Shown here: positions 37,101 through 44,611 of the stretch, piece by piece
Numbering within the stretch: position 1 is the stretch's first letter
Layout of the letters: each line of letters opens with the position of its first letter
Assembly: GCF_020177265.1 (NCBI RefSeq)
Contig: NZ_JAIVMC010000002.1
Coordinates: forward strand, 1 to 64,000
Source of the DNA: Pseudooceanicola marinus
GTDB lineage: Bacteria > Pseudomonadota > Alphaproteobacteria > Rhodobacterales > Rhodobacteraceae
Direction of reading: 5' to 3'
Length of the DNA stretch: 64,000 nucleotides
Program-made: the position numbers and the translations under genes
Notes under the pieces: generated by a model
Told to the model about the DNA's origin: nothing
The model's database searches: none
Seen by the model: the letters and a program-made list of their open reading frames with translations, nothing else

Positions 37101-39095
37101 CATGCCCTCAGGCATTTGAATCCCGTCTGGCAGAGCCTCGCTCAAGAGGGGCGCTGCGGACTGAGTGTGCGATGCGATGAAGCGTCTGACGAGTTGCGCT
37201 GCTCGCTCCCCCTTATCCGCCAAGAGAAAACGGTCGTATCGATCGAGCAAGTAGTCGGCATGTTCCGATCGGATAAGCGCCAGCAATACGAGACCCGTCC
37301 ATCCTGGGGCAACGCCTTCTCCCTCTAGTCGCGCGAGCAGTTCCGGCCACGCCTCGTCCGAGCTGCTTTCGGCAAGCATTCGGCACGCAAGTTCAAACCC
37401 GCGGGCCATCCAGAAAGGTGGCGGCGCGGCAAAGGGCAGACCGTCCATCACGTCGGGATCATCCGATAAGACGCAGGCGGCCGACCAATCTGTAAACAAA
37501 TCGTGCCGGAAGCGAACCCGGTCCGAACGGATTTCGACCAGCACTCCTTCCGCAATCAAACCCGCAACGGCCTGCGCGTCCTGTCCCGCGACATCGACTA
37601 GACCGGCGCCCTCGATAAGGCCTTGGCCGACCGCGTAGAGCACGCGCTTGCGCGTGCGGGTCTCGCCGCTCGTACGCTCACTCGTCCCCCCGCCGGAGGC
37701 CAGCCAGTCGTTTGCGAGTTCCGCCTCACTGATTGCTTTGGTAGTATCGAGCCGGGTTCTGATGAGCAGCCGCAACTTCAACAGGTTTCGGGCAAGCGGT
37801 TTCGCCGGATGATCCGGTCTTAGCAGGCTTGCGAGCTGCGGAGATGCTGCCGCAAGCGCTTCTGCCTCATCGTCATCGAGCCCGTCCAACGTCAGTCGTC
37901 CGCGACTAGACAGCTGCCCGAACGTCTCTTCGCCGATCCACGTAGCGGCTTCTTCCTCCCATCCAGGTCGTGCAGTGAACAGCACCGTCAGTCCCTGACA
38001 TCGCAATCCTGCACGTAAGAGGTCGAGGACAGTCTTTCGTTGCGCGCTGTCACGAAACCGATCAAGACCATCAATACAAAGGTAACCACCGCCATCGCAG
38101 GCAAGATCGCTCAGAAACTCGTTTGCCTTCGCCTGTATATCGAACTGTGAGCGCATTGCGGACCAGCCGCCAGGCGGGGTCCGGTCTGGGGCCAGCACCA
38201 ATATGCGAGAGACCGCTCCACGACTCTCGACAACATTTCTGAGCAGACCGGATTTACCAACGCCGCTAGGCCCCGAAATCTCAACCACGCCGTCCAGCGT
38301 CTCCGCCGCCTGAAGTAGCGCCTCCAATTTCCGCCGAGGCTTTTCCCGCGCGAGCCGACATTCATTCACCGTAAGGCCGATGTCCTCAAGCGCATGGCGG
38401 CTGAGTTCCTCGATATGGCGGCGCGCCGCCGCTAGCGTTGGCGCTGCACCAATGCCGATACCGACAGCTCCTAACTTTTGGACCAGTTGACTCCGGTCCA
38501 GTTCGCCTCCTGTGGCATCAGCCCGAAGGACAAGTCCGAACAGCCCGTCATAGGGGTCGGGACCACCGTTGGCGGATGTCAACTGCCTTGCACGAAAGCG
38601 ATCATGCTGCTCGGCTATCGAGTTCGGGCGGGCATAATCGAATGTCAGGACTGAGAATGATCGAAGGATCTCGTAGAGAGCATCGCCCCCGGTCTCGCCG
38701 CTCGTTTCGAGGTGAACTCTGAACGCAGCAACGAACGCACGCATGTCCTTATTGCTGCGCCCAGGCGTCTCAAGGAGCTTCAGGAACGAAGCGGCATCGA
38801 TCGTCTGCTGCGCAAGTTCTAATGCTTCCTGCGCGCCATTGTCGATCGCACCCGTGGTGCGCTCGATGGCAACCGCAAAGCGACGGTTCGGCTCGATCTT
38901 TCGTGCTCTGACGATTGCGTCTACGATCGATGCGAAATTGGCGTCGCTCTCGGTGAATGCCATCGATCGTTTGACCTGAACCTCAAGACAGCGATCTTCG
39001 CCTTCTGAAGTCTTGCCATGGACAATTACGTCGTCGAGCGGATGTTCTTGGCCACCGCGTTGAAATTCAATTCGATCAACAACTGCGCCCGGCAT
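34101..39095 (-). CDS. Giant P-loop NTPase with N-terminal nuclease-like domain
   Basis: This is a 1664-aa protein. An N-terminal module contains LDDVIVHG (D21/D22) and CLEVQVKRS (Q40-x-K42), the D...QxK core of a PD-(D/E)XK/Cap4-like nuclease. A P-loop domain follows: Walker A GPSGVGKS (275-282), Walker B YLCIDGLDRF (about 338-347), then a TVLFTARPGWEEE sensor strand. The remaining roughly 1250 residues look alpha-helical and repeat-like, with a basic patch KRARRTLTIGRKNGSKKRA. The layout matches STAND-type defence NTPases. ATG 39095 has CGGAG nine bases upstream; a TTG at 39128 is weaker. It lies 87 bp upstream of the Avs-like gene on the same strand. I cannot place it in a named Avs type. 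Confidence 0.78.
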   Translation of the reverse strand: MPGAVVDRIEFQRGGQEHPLDDVIVHGKTSEGEDRCLEVQVKRSMAFTESDANFASIVDAIVRARKIEPNRRFAVAIERTTGAIDNGAQEALELAQQTIDAASFLKLLETPGRSNKDMRAFVAAFRVHLETSGETGGDALYEILRSFSVLTFDYARPNSIAEQHDRFRARQLTSANGGPDPYDGLFGLVLRADATGGELDRSQLVQKLGAVGIGIGAAPTLAAARRHIEELSRHALEDIGLTVNECRLAREKPRRKLEALLQAAETLDGVVEISGPSGVGKSGLLRNVVESRGAVSRILVLAPDRTPPGGWSAMRSQFDIQAKANEFLSDLACDGGGYLCIDGLDRFRDSAQRKTVLDLLRAGLRCQGLTVLFTARPGWEEEAATWIGEETFGQLSSRGRLTLDGLDDDEAEALAAASPQLASLLRPDHPAKPLARNLLKLRLLIRTRLDTTKAISEAELANDWLASGGGTSERTSGETRTRKRVLYAVGQGLIEGAGLVDVAGQDAQAVAGLIAEGVLVEIRSDRVRFRHDLFTDWSAACVLSDDPDVMDGLPFAAPPPFWMARGFELACRMLAESSSDEAWPELLARLEGEGVAPGWTGLVLLALIRSEHADYLLDRYDRFLLADKGERAAQLVRRFIASHTQSAAPLLSEALPDGIQMPEGMTLPKGPEWMRLILWCLQRFDRLKPIALSAVVDLFQNWLILAAFGEKTVAPVLLGRLADILVADIEQTDRPLPRYRDTLPEIKYAVTNDALETARLQLALWAPLSPEVAARYLNAIKNSKRPEAAMSQILEFPGRLASSAPAEFAAAFLRATEDDEDENDYDMRARGRRSYAMSRADRSFVLGRCGMGVFTELLQAAPATGTSFIRVLTARACAPEDGDPHFTVEFMGETRRIAASFSYGWSRGRTPSAMLPKALQALEHWSHRRLDEGDTLESVIADVVGEGPILGALWLVVVDLVLSHSSLNGSILRDLLASPETLALDSERANIDRVDSIGGGLLGSAWRPAPASDRSVEEDLANRVSRSLALHDVIPQLVFRGSEQELAVLQQRLDVAVRRLGPWTQDAVEWGSPEFMASHALRLSSRSNYKQVKEKDASGEQREGWAYDWPPGQKRWLEEGAATASAEHSAFTRSLAVRMAMDDDTKPVSASVADAEAILDETANATPAENEDTSHDPNDPWLARIAAAAFVARFGTPEELARYRSKLTSIFDEALQSKGQERTWPRDDVMYDERSLAIAGLLYLAAASGDEADTNRLLRSVVEFPMNAAPVFLRHRTAAGRIDEKALISICRLAILGCWIPRRANYDEDEASYDKRCADLKLRLSSAIEAESLWRENGAEPEWPTPPRRRSKRARRTLTIGRKNGSKKRAAPEPQWPDYYFDEKTGTAWLRTLERLGTSAGAISQTLMRANRDWLLATNASGEDCEDDGDIERVWTRGLMHFAAVHAQHWQEDTRQALVFDVLKAFSDEAFIDAAATFIVQSDLHLIEGDTEDRAYLLSVREALWPRLKQTQHWRGHLWSTSDGMEIHLKELISAYYMRVSYGFGECQAYTKGLGDPELTPFIPLLLEITREAPSCPTIAYFYLHILECLEPSTAEAPLAAAADRWAKAANNRFWNELGIGRRVLSVGQSAEQLSNVSAWNKVCDALMTAGVTVDAEFLGRVNG

Positions 39096-39472
39096 TCCAA
39101 AAGGCTCCGTGTTGGCTAGCAATGCCAACGCATAGTGGGTGCCTACTTGCGCTTCAAATTTGGGACCTGCTGGTCCAGTGGATCGTGGACTCGAATCTGA
39201 AATTCCGCTGCCTCCAGACCATGTTTTGTTCTGATTTCGAGTTATACCCTAGTAGCAAGTTAAGCCGCAATAGACTGCACATCTCCAGGTCGTTCCCAAC
39301 GACTGCCGTTGAATGTCTGCTTTTCCTGGTCTGTCGATACTCCAACGCATACGCAGCGAACTTCCGCTTCCCGCCCCTCGCGCCAAGCCTGGCAAACAGA
39401 TGAGACAAGTTGTGCGAGCGACGGGTGCTGCCTGCCGCTGTACCATTGCGCCGCCTACCGGGCGCAGCGTTT
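39096..39472. other. Spacer between metallophosphoesterase and giant NTPase genes
   Basis: This 377-bp stretch has no convincing ORF. A GC-rich inverted repeat (GCGCC...GGCGC about 39,449-39,466) lies next to the metallophosphoesterase stop but lacks a following T-run on the minus strand. The promoter of the NTPase genes probably lies here. Confidence 0.4.
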
Positions 39473-40033
39473 TCAACTCAGTTCGTTCCCGTGCTCCACA
39501 TCATGCCAGTGCTTGTTCACGGGCAATTTTGCGGCACGTCGCAAAATGTCGGAAGCCTGCACGGGGCGGAAATCCCACTGGTCGACGCCGACGTTCACGC
39601 TGTTGCGGGAGCCAGGCCACTGGTCATGAACATGGCCGAAGAGCTGCAAAGCGCCCCGTCGAGCACCGTTCCATGTGATCATCGGGTAGTGGCACAGAAC
39701 GAGGCTCTGATCGCCGTCCTTGATCTCTGCCATGTACTCGGTGCTGGCCCAGGGTAGCGAAATTACCGCTTCATCATCGTGGTTGCCGATGATCAGGTGC
39801 TTGCGCCCAGGGAGGCTATGAAACCAGCTTTCGAACTGTGCCGTGTCCTCGGCGCGTCCGAACGCGAAATCCCCCAGAATCCAGAGGTCATCGTCATGAC
39901 GGACGCAGGCCTGGAAGTTTGCGATCAACGCGGCGTTCATCTCGGCTGTCGAGGCAAACGGGCGCTTGCAAAAGTCGATGATGCGATGATGGCCGAAGTG
40001 CAGGTCGGCCGAATACCAGTTGGCCAAATGCAT
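39473..40033 (-). CDS. Calcineurin-like metallophosphoesterase
   Basis: This 186-aa protein has a complete metallophosphoesterase motif set: ADLHFGH (D10, H12), GDFAFG (D55), GNHDDE (N84-H85), LCHYP (H115) and FGHVH (H134/H136). The compact form resembles small bacterial phosphoesterases acting on phosphodiesters or nucleotides; the substrate is unknown. It lies on the same strand upstream of the two giant NTPase genes inside the transposon, 377 bp from the next one, so co-transcription is possible but not shown. All metal ligands look intact. Confidence 0.82.
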   Translation of the reverse strand: MHLANWYSADLHFGHHRIIDFCKRPFASTAEMNAALIANFQACVRHDDDLWILGDFAFGRAEDTAQFESWFHSLPGRKHLIIGNHDDEAVISLPWASTEYMAEIKDGDQSLVLCHYPMITWNGARRGALQLFGHVHDQWPGSRNSVNVGVDQWDFRPVQASDILRRAAKLPVNKHWHDVEHGNELS

Positions 40034-40348
40034 GCCCTCCGCTTTCGTCTGAATCCGTCCCGGACATTGGCATGTGACTGCACAAAAGCCGAGGACCTCT
40101 TTTGGTGTGGCGCGGGGTTTTCGATGCCGTTTGAAACCTTCGTTCCTCCGCCAATGTCCAATGTGAAATCGCCATCTGACATTCCGAGGGTAATGTAGGT
40201 TAAGTGTCAGAACTAATTGAGACTTCTCAGGTTAAAGTCCTCATATTCCCCTTGCAAGCTGCTCTGGGGCCTTCCTAGAATCGGTTCAGGTCGGGCAAGC
40301 GAACCCGGCTTGATCAGAAACGTTTGTTCCCACTGAAGGCTGCAAGAT
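40034..40348. other. Divergent control region between cargo and transposition genes
   Basis: This 315-bp region separates the metallophosphoesterase (minus) from the Ner-like regulator and tns genes (plus). It contains the perfect inverted repeat TGAGACTTCTCA (40218-40229) and other AT-rich sequence fitting promoters. No RNA gene was recognised. Confidence 0.5.
40218..40229. promoter_or_regulatory. Candidate operator upstream of the Ner-like regulator
   Basis: TGAGACTTCTCA is a perfect inverted repeat with 5-bp arms and a 2-bp centre, 120 bp before the regulator start. It is a plausible autoregulatory site for the HTH protein; the assignment rests only on symmetry and position. Confidence 0.3.
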
Positions 40349-40585
40349 ATGGACGCAGACAAAATGCGCCAGCAGATCGTGAAACTGCATCTCGGGATGT
40401 CCGGGACGACGATCACGGAGCTTGCTGAGAGTATCGGATACAGTCGACCTGCGGTGTCGAACGTGTTGGCCGGTAGGAAGAGATCGCCGCAGATCGAAGC
40501 GGCAATCGCCGAGCGCACTGGGTTTCGCGCAGACGATCTGTGGCCTGCTGCGAGTGTAAGGAAAAAGGGAGGTCAGAAAGGATGA
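40349..40585 (+). CDS. Small HTH regulator (Mu Ner / Nlp-like)
   Basis: This 78-aa protein is almost entirely a helix-turn-helix (TTITELAESIGYSRPAVSNVLAGRKRSPQIEAAIAERTGF). It ends in DDLWPAAS plus a basic tail, as in Ner/SfsB-like regulators. In phage Mu, Ner represses transposition functions. Here the gene sits just before tnsA on the same strand, so control of tnsABC-tniQ expression is a reasonable inference. It is preceded by GAAGG and followed by a 190-bp leader with a hairpin. Confidence 0.7.
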   Translation: MDADKMRQQIVKLHLGMSGTTITELAESIGYSRPAVSNVLAGRKRSPQIEAAIAERTGFRADDLWPAASVRKKGGQKG

Positions 40586-40601
40586 TCTAGAAAAGAGAAA
40601 A

Positions 40602-40629
40602 GCCCCGAGAGCGGACTCTCAAGGGCCTT
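40602..40629 (+). terminator. Imperfect hairpin between regulator and tnsA
   Basis: GCCC-C-GAGAG (40602-40611) pairs with CTCTC-AA-GGGC (40616-40626), followed by CTTC rather than a long T-run. It could be a weak terminator or attenuator that separates the regulator from the tns genes. Confidence 0.35.
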
Positions 40630-40776
40630 CATGTCGTTTGGAACCCGACAATCTGAAGGTCTCTCGATTCCCCTCAAAAGTCAAGTCTGGCGGCCGGGTC
40701 ACCTGACCCGATCAGTCGTGCTCGGCCGTCTTCCATCATTCGACAAGAGGATCGTGAGCGGTTCACCGTGGTCAGT

Positions 40777-41487
40777 ATGACCCACGGGCGATCCCGCACA
40801 CTGAAAAACATGGAAAAAGAAATCTTCGTGGCCCCCCGGGCCAGCCGTTCGACGCGGAACCTTTCGGAACGCTCCAAGGCGCGAACCTATGTAGAGACAG
40901 GCGCTTTCCGACCTTATGGCGGTGAGAGCCAGAAAGTGAAATTCGATAGCCTTGGCGAGTTCGACGCTTTTGCCACGACCACCGCCATCTATCGTGTCGC
41001 CGACATGGTAGAGCAACCTCCAGCCATCGAGTACGTCGACGCAGAGGGGCGACCCAGACGCAAGGTGATCGACCAGCTTTATACCTTTGCTGATGGCACC
41101 AAGGTCGCCGCCGAGGTGAAACCTGCGGCACGCGCCATGGCCCAGAACCTTGAAGAGCAGCTGAGCTTTGTGGCGGCGGCCATGCCGCCAGAGTTCGCCG
41201 AGACCTTGGTTCTGATCACCGAGGAAAATTACGACCAGTGGGAAGCCCTGAATGCGCGCCGCCTCTTGGCGTACAGGCGTGAAGACGATCCGGAAGCCGC
41301 GTCTATCATTGCAGGCTTGGCGGCCGAGCTTGAGCTGCCGGTTACCATCCGCGATCTGATCGCGCGGGCTGCCATCGGGGGGAGGGCATGGCCTGAGGTC
41401 TTCAAGGCGATCTATGCTGGCGTACTGCGGCCGCTTGAGGACGGCATCATCGACCTCGAGATGCTGGTCGAAGGAGGCTCGAAATGA
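40777..41487 (+). CDS. tnsA: TnsA-like transposon endonuclease
   Basis: This protein of about 236 aa is of the Tn7 TnsA family, which nicks the 5' ends of the transposon so that it moves by cut-and-paste rather than by replication. The restriction-enzyme-like catalytic set is visible: E61 (SLGEFDAF), D99 (IDQLYTF) and EVK (113-115), numbered from the ATG at 40777. A C-terminal helical domain follows that in TnsA contacts TnsC. The start is uncertain: GTG 40768 and ATG 40810 are alternatives and none has a strong ribosome site. It overlaps tnsB by 4 nt. Confidence 0.88.
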   Translation: MTHGRSRTLKNMEKEIFVAPRASRSTRNLSERSKARTYVETGAFRPYGGESQKVKFDSLGEFDAFATTTAIYRVADMVEQPPAIEYVDAEGRPRRKVIDQLYTFADGTKVAAEVKPAARAMAQNLEEQLSFVAAAMPPEFAETLVLITEENYDQWEALNARRLLAYRREDDPEAASIIAGLAAELELPVTIRDLIARAAIGGRAWPEVFKAIYAGVLRPLEDGIIDLEMLVEGGSK

Positions 41488-43637
41488 ACGAGATCATTCG
41501 CTTAGAGCCATACTCGCAAATCCGACATGGGGGCATAGCCAGCTTGGTCGTCGACCAGGGGCCTTTGGGGGTTACCGTCACGCGCGAAGTTGATGGCAAT
41601 GTTGCTTTTGATGAGCTGACCTATGATGAGATCAACGATGGCCTGAAGACCGGTCATATCATTGTACAGGACGGCTACCACAGCGAGGAGGCGGCGCGAC
41701 AGCGCACCAAGTTCGGAGAGCAGGTCGTCTCCCAGTTGCCGCGCAAGCAACGCGGGAAGGTATTCTTCCGGCAGACGTGGTGCGATTTCTTTCTAGATGC
41801 CGAGGCGCGCGAAGAAATCGGACGGGATTGGAGGGCCGTCGACGCTTGGATTCTCAAGGTCGCCCCGCAGATAGAGAAGCATATCCCTCAACCCGAAGGG
41901 CCTGCCCAGAAACGCAAGTATTGCGGCAAGAAACGATCGCGGAACGAAATCGACCCGCCAAGCTCGTCGGCCCTATTGCGATGGGTGCGAAAGTACCAGG
42001 ATGCAGGGCGTTCCGTTCTGGCGCTTATCGATAAGAGGCACTTGGCCGGTCGTACAAAGGTGAAATTCGGCCCAGAGAGTGCGGCACTGCTGCGGAAGTG
42101 CGCAGATCGTTATGCCAGCTTCAAACGGCCGTCCAAGAAAAGTGTCATTCGGCAGGCAAAGCGGGCGTTTCGGCTGGCCAATGCCTTTCGGGTAGACCGC
42201 GGCCTACCGGCTTTGGAAGTGCCGTCCGATAGTACCATCTACAGGGAGATCAACCGTCTCGAGCCCTATTACGTCATGTGCCAGCGCCAGGGGCTGGAGG
42301 CGGCCAACAGGCATTTTGCAATCATCGGAGAGGGCCTCAACGTCCTGCGTCCCGGAGAGCGGCTGGAGGTTGATGAGTGGAAGGTCGATCTGATCACCTT
42401 TTTCGCGGAAGCCGGCGTGTTCGGGCATCTGACCGAAGAACAGATCAAGACGTTGCCGAAGGGGCGACGCTGGATCTACGTGGTGATCGATGTCCGAACG
42501 CGGCTGATCCTCTCGGTGAAGGTATGTGCTGCCCCCAACACTGAAGACGCTATTGCCGCGTTGGACCTTGCCACGCGCGACAAGTCTGAGTTGGCAAAGC
42601 TCTTCGGGTGCAAACTGCCCTATTGGCCGGGGACTGGGTTCGAGACCGTTGCCTCTGACCAAGGCGTTGCCTTTGCGAACTTCGACTTCCGAGCTGCTGT
42701 GACTGACCTGCGAGGTACGGTCATGTTTCCTCCCGCGGGCGTGCCCAAGTTGCGTGGGCATGTCGAACGGTGTTTCCGGACCTTCGGTGTGGACCTGATG
42801 CAGTGCCTGAGTGCGCGCACATATTCGAACATCGTCGAAAAGGGCGACTTCGAACCTGAAGACTATGCGGCGCTTGCCGACGACGAGCTGACACGGATCC
42901 TGGTGCGCTTCGTTGTCGACGTGTACAACAACAAGCCACATGGAGGCCTTGGTGGACAGACGCCGCTGAAATGTTGGCGGGAGCTGTGCTCAACGGTCGG
43001 GAAACCCCGGCAGCCGGGCCGGTTCGAGCGGTTGGGTGCGTTCGGCCGGAAGTATGCCCGGACGATTTCCGGGCGCGGTGTTCGATTTGCAGGTATCTTC
43101 TATACCTGCCAGGCGGTGGAGGACTACTTCCTCTCCAACCCTGATCTCGAAGTCGAAATCCGGGTAGATCATGAAGACTTGGGGCTGATTGAGGTTCACC
43201 TTGATGGTGTATGGGTCGTAGCGCGCACCCGCGCAAAGGGGTTCGACGGCCTGTCTCTGGATCTTTGGACGGAGGCCTGCACCAACCTGCGACGGCGTTT
43301 CGAGGCAGAGGCGGAGCTGACGCAAGATGTCATTGATCAGGCACTTGCCGATTTTTCGGACGAGGATCGTGCAGCCTCGCAACGGCTTGGTATTTCCGCT
43401 CTCGCGCCGACACGGGCCGACGTCGAGCGCAATCGGAAACAGCTTTGGCTTGGTCTGGATGTCGTTGCCGGACACTCTCCTGCGGTTTCCAGAAAGAAGC
43501 GTGGGCTGCTGTCCGGCGTGATCCCCAAGGCTGAGAACGCGCCTCCGGCAACCCTGACCGTTCTTCCATCGGAAGAGGACGTGGCCAGTACCCCTTCCTC
43601 CCAACGGCCGCGGTGGCGCATGGAGGAGGGTGAATGA
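41484..43637 (+). CDS. tnsB: TnsB-like DDE transposase
   Basis: This 717-aa transposase binds the terminal repeats and joins 3' ends to target DNA. N-terminal HTH domains are followed by an RNase H-like core with D297 (LEVDEWKVD), D392 (VASDQGVAF) and E428 (RGHVERCFRTF). The 35-residue spacing of the last two is the classic DD35E. A Mu-transposase C-terminal beta-barrel follows (YNNKPHGGLGGQTPLKCW then VRFAGIFYTC). The length matches TnsB. It overlaps both neighbours by 4 nt (ATGA). Confidence 0.95.
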   Translation: MNEIIRLEPYSQIRHGGIASLVVDQGPLGVTVTREVDGNVAFDELTYDEINDGLKTGHIIVQDGYHSEEAARQRTKFGEQVVSQLPRKQRGKVFFRQTWCDFFLDAEAREEIGRDWRAVDAWILKVAPQIEKHIPQPEGPAQKRKYCGKKRSRNEIDPPSSSALLRWVRKYQDAGRSVLALIDKRHLAGRTKVKFGPESAALLRKCADRYASFKRPSKKSVIRQAKRAFRLANAFRVDRGLPALEVPSDSTIYREINRLEPYYVMCQRQGLEAANRHFAIIGEGLNVLRPGERLEVDEWKVDLITFFAEAGVFGHLTEEQIKTLPKGRRWIYVVIDVRTRLILSVKVCAAPNTEDAIAALDLATRDKSELAKLFGCKLPYWPGTGFETVASDQGVAFANFDFRAAVTDLRGTVMFPPAGVPKLRGHVERCFRTFGVDLMQCLSARTYSNIVEKGDFEPEDYAALADDELTRILVRFVVDVYNNKPHGGLGGQTPLKCWRELCSTVGKPRQPGRFERLGAFGRKYARTISGRGVRFAGIFYTCQAVEDYFLSNPDLEVEIRVDHEDLGLIEVHLDGVWVVARTRAKGFDGLSLDLWTEACTNLRRRFEAEAELTQDVIDQALADFSDEDRAASQRLGISALAPTRADVERNRKQLWLGLDVVAGHSPAVSRKKRGLLSGVIPKAENAPPATLTVLPSEEDVASTPSSQRPRWRMEEGE

Positions 43638-44611
43638 CCCACATTTCACGTGAGGAGGTCAGCCACATCGTGGCTGACCTTGAAAGCCGCTTCATCGCTC
43701 ACGACGCCTATCTTGACCTCCAGGATCAGATCGATGACATCTTTTATCGCCGTAAGGCGCACATGGCCGCCGGACGGATGCCCGCGGAACGGGGCATCGT
43801 TGTTATCGGGAATGCCGGGGCTGGTAAGACGGTCAGCACCAAGCATGCTTTGGAGCAGCATCCCCAAATTTCGTATGGGTCGCCCCTGCGAGAAGCTCTG
43901 ACCGTTCGGCTTGAGACCGGCGCAACGATCAAAGGGGTTGGCGTCGATACTCTCGATGCCTTTGGATACGAGAGTAAGAGCGAGCGAAACGCGCATTCCA
44001 TCTGGCAGCAGGTGATGCGCCAAGCCCGCGCGCATAAGACCTTGTTCTTTCACTTCGATGAGGCTCAGCACATCCTGAGATCCAAGTCGAAGCATGATCT
44101 GGACCAAGTCATGCTCGTGTGGAAATCCTGTCTGGAATATGCCACCTGGCCTGTCAGCCTGATCTTGAGTGGGACCTGCGAGCTCCTGGACCTGATCAAT
44201 CGGGATGATCAGCTAAAGCGACGGTTTGAGCCCGTGCATTTCGCTCCAATGACATACGCCGCGCATGGCCATGAGGTCGTCGGGGTGCTGGAAGCCTATC
44301 TCTCGGCAGCGAAGCTAGGACGAGGGCAGTCTTTTCAGGCCGCGTCCTCCGTTCAGCGTCTGCTGCATGCTTCCCGGTACGAGTTCGGACTGACGACGCG
44401 ACTGATCATCGAAGCCATCAAGATCGCGTTGCTTGAGGGGAGTGCGTCGGTGGAACAAGCGCACTTTGCGACCGCCTATCGCAAGCAGAAAGGCTGTGTG
44501 GACGCATTGAACCCCTTCATCGTGGAGAACTTCCGCGCCATCAACACCGGGCAGCTGTTGGGCGGCGCGGACCTCGAGGCGCCGCCAGTCAAGACGAGGG
44601 GCGCGGCATGA
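43634..44611 (+). CDS. tnsC: TnsC-like AAA+ ATPase
   Basis: This 325-aa AAA+ regulator polymerises on target DNA and passes it to the transposase. Walker A is GNAGAGKT (59-66) and Walker B FHFDEAQH (139-146), followed by a sensor region LILSGTCELLDLI and an arginine-containing DDQLKRRFEPVHF stretch. The size lies between TniB and Tn7 TnsC. It lies between tnsB and tniQ with 4-nt overlaps on both sides. Confidence 0.93.
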   Translation: MTHISREEVSHIVADLESRFIAHDAYLDLQDQIDDIFYRRKAHMAAGRMPAERGIVVIGNAGAGKTVSTKHALEQHPQISYGSPLREALTVRLETGATIKGVGVDTLDAFGYESKSERNAHSIWQQVMRQARAHKTLFFHFDEAQHILRSKSKHDLDQVMLVWKSCLEYATWPVSLILSGTCELLDLINRDDQLKRRFEPVHFAPMTYAAHGHEVVGVLEAYLSAAKLGRGQSFQAASSVQRLLHASRYEFGLTTRLIIEAIKIALLEGSASVEQAHFATAYRKQKGCVDALNPFIVENFRAINTGQLLGGADLEAPPVKTRGAA

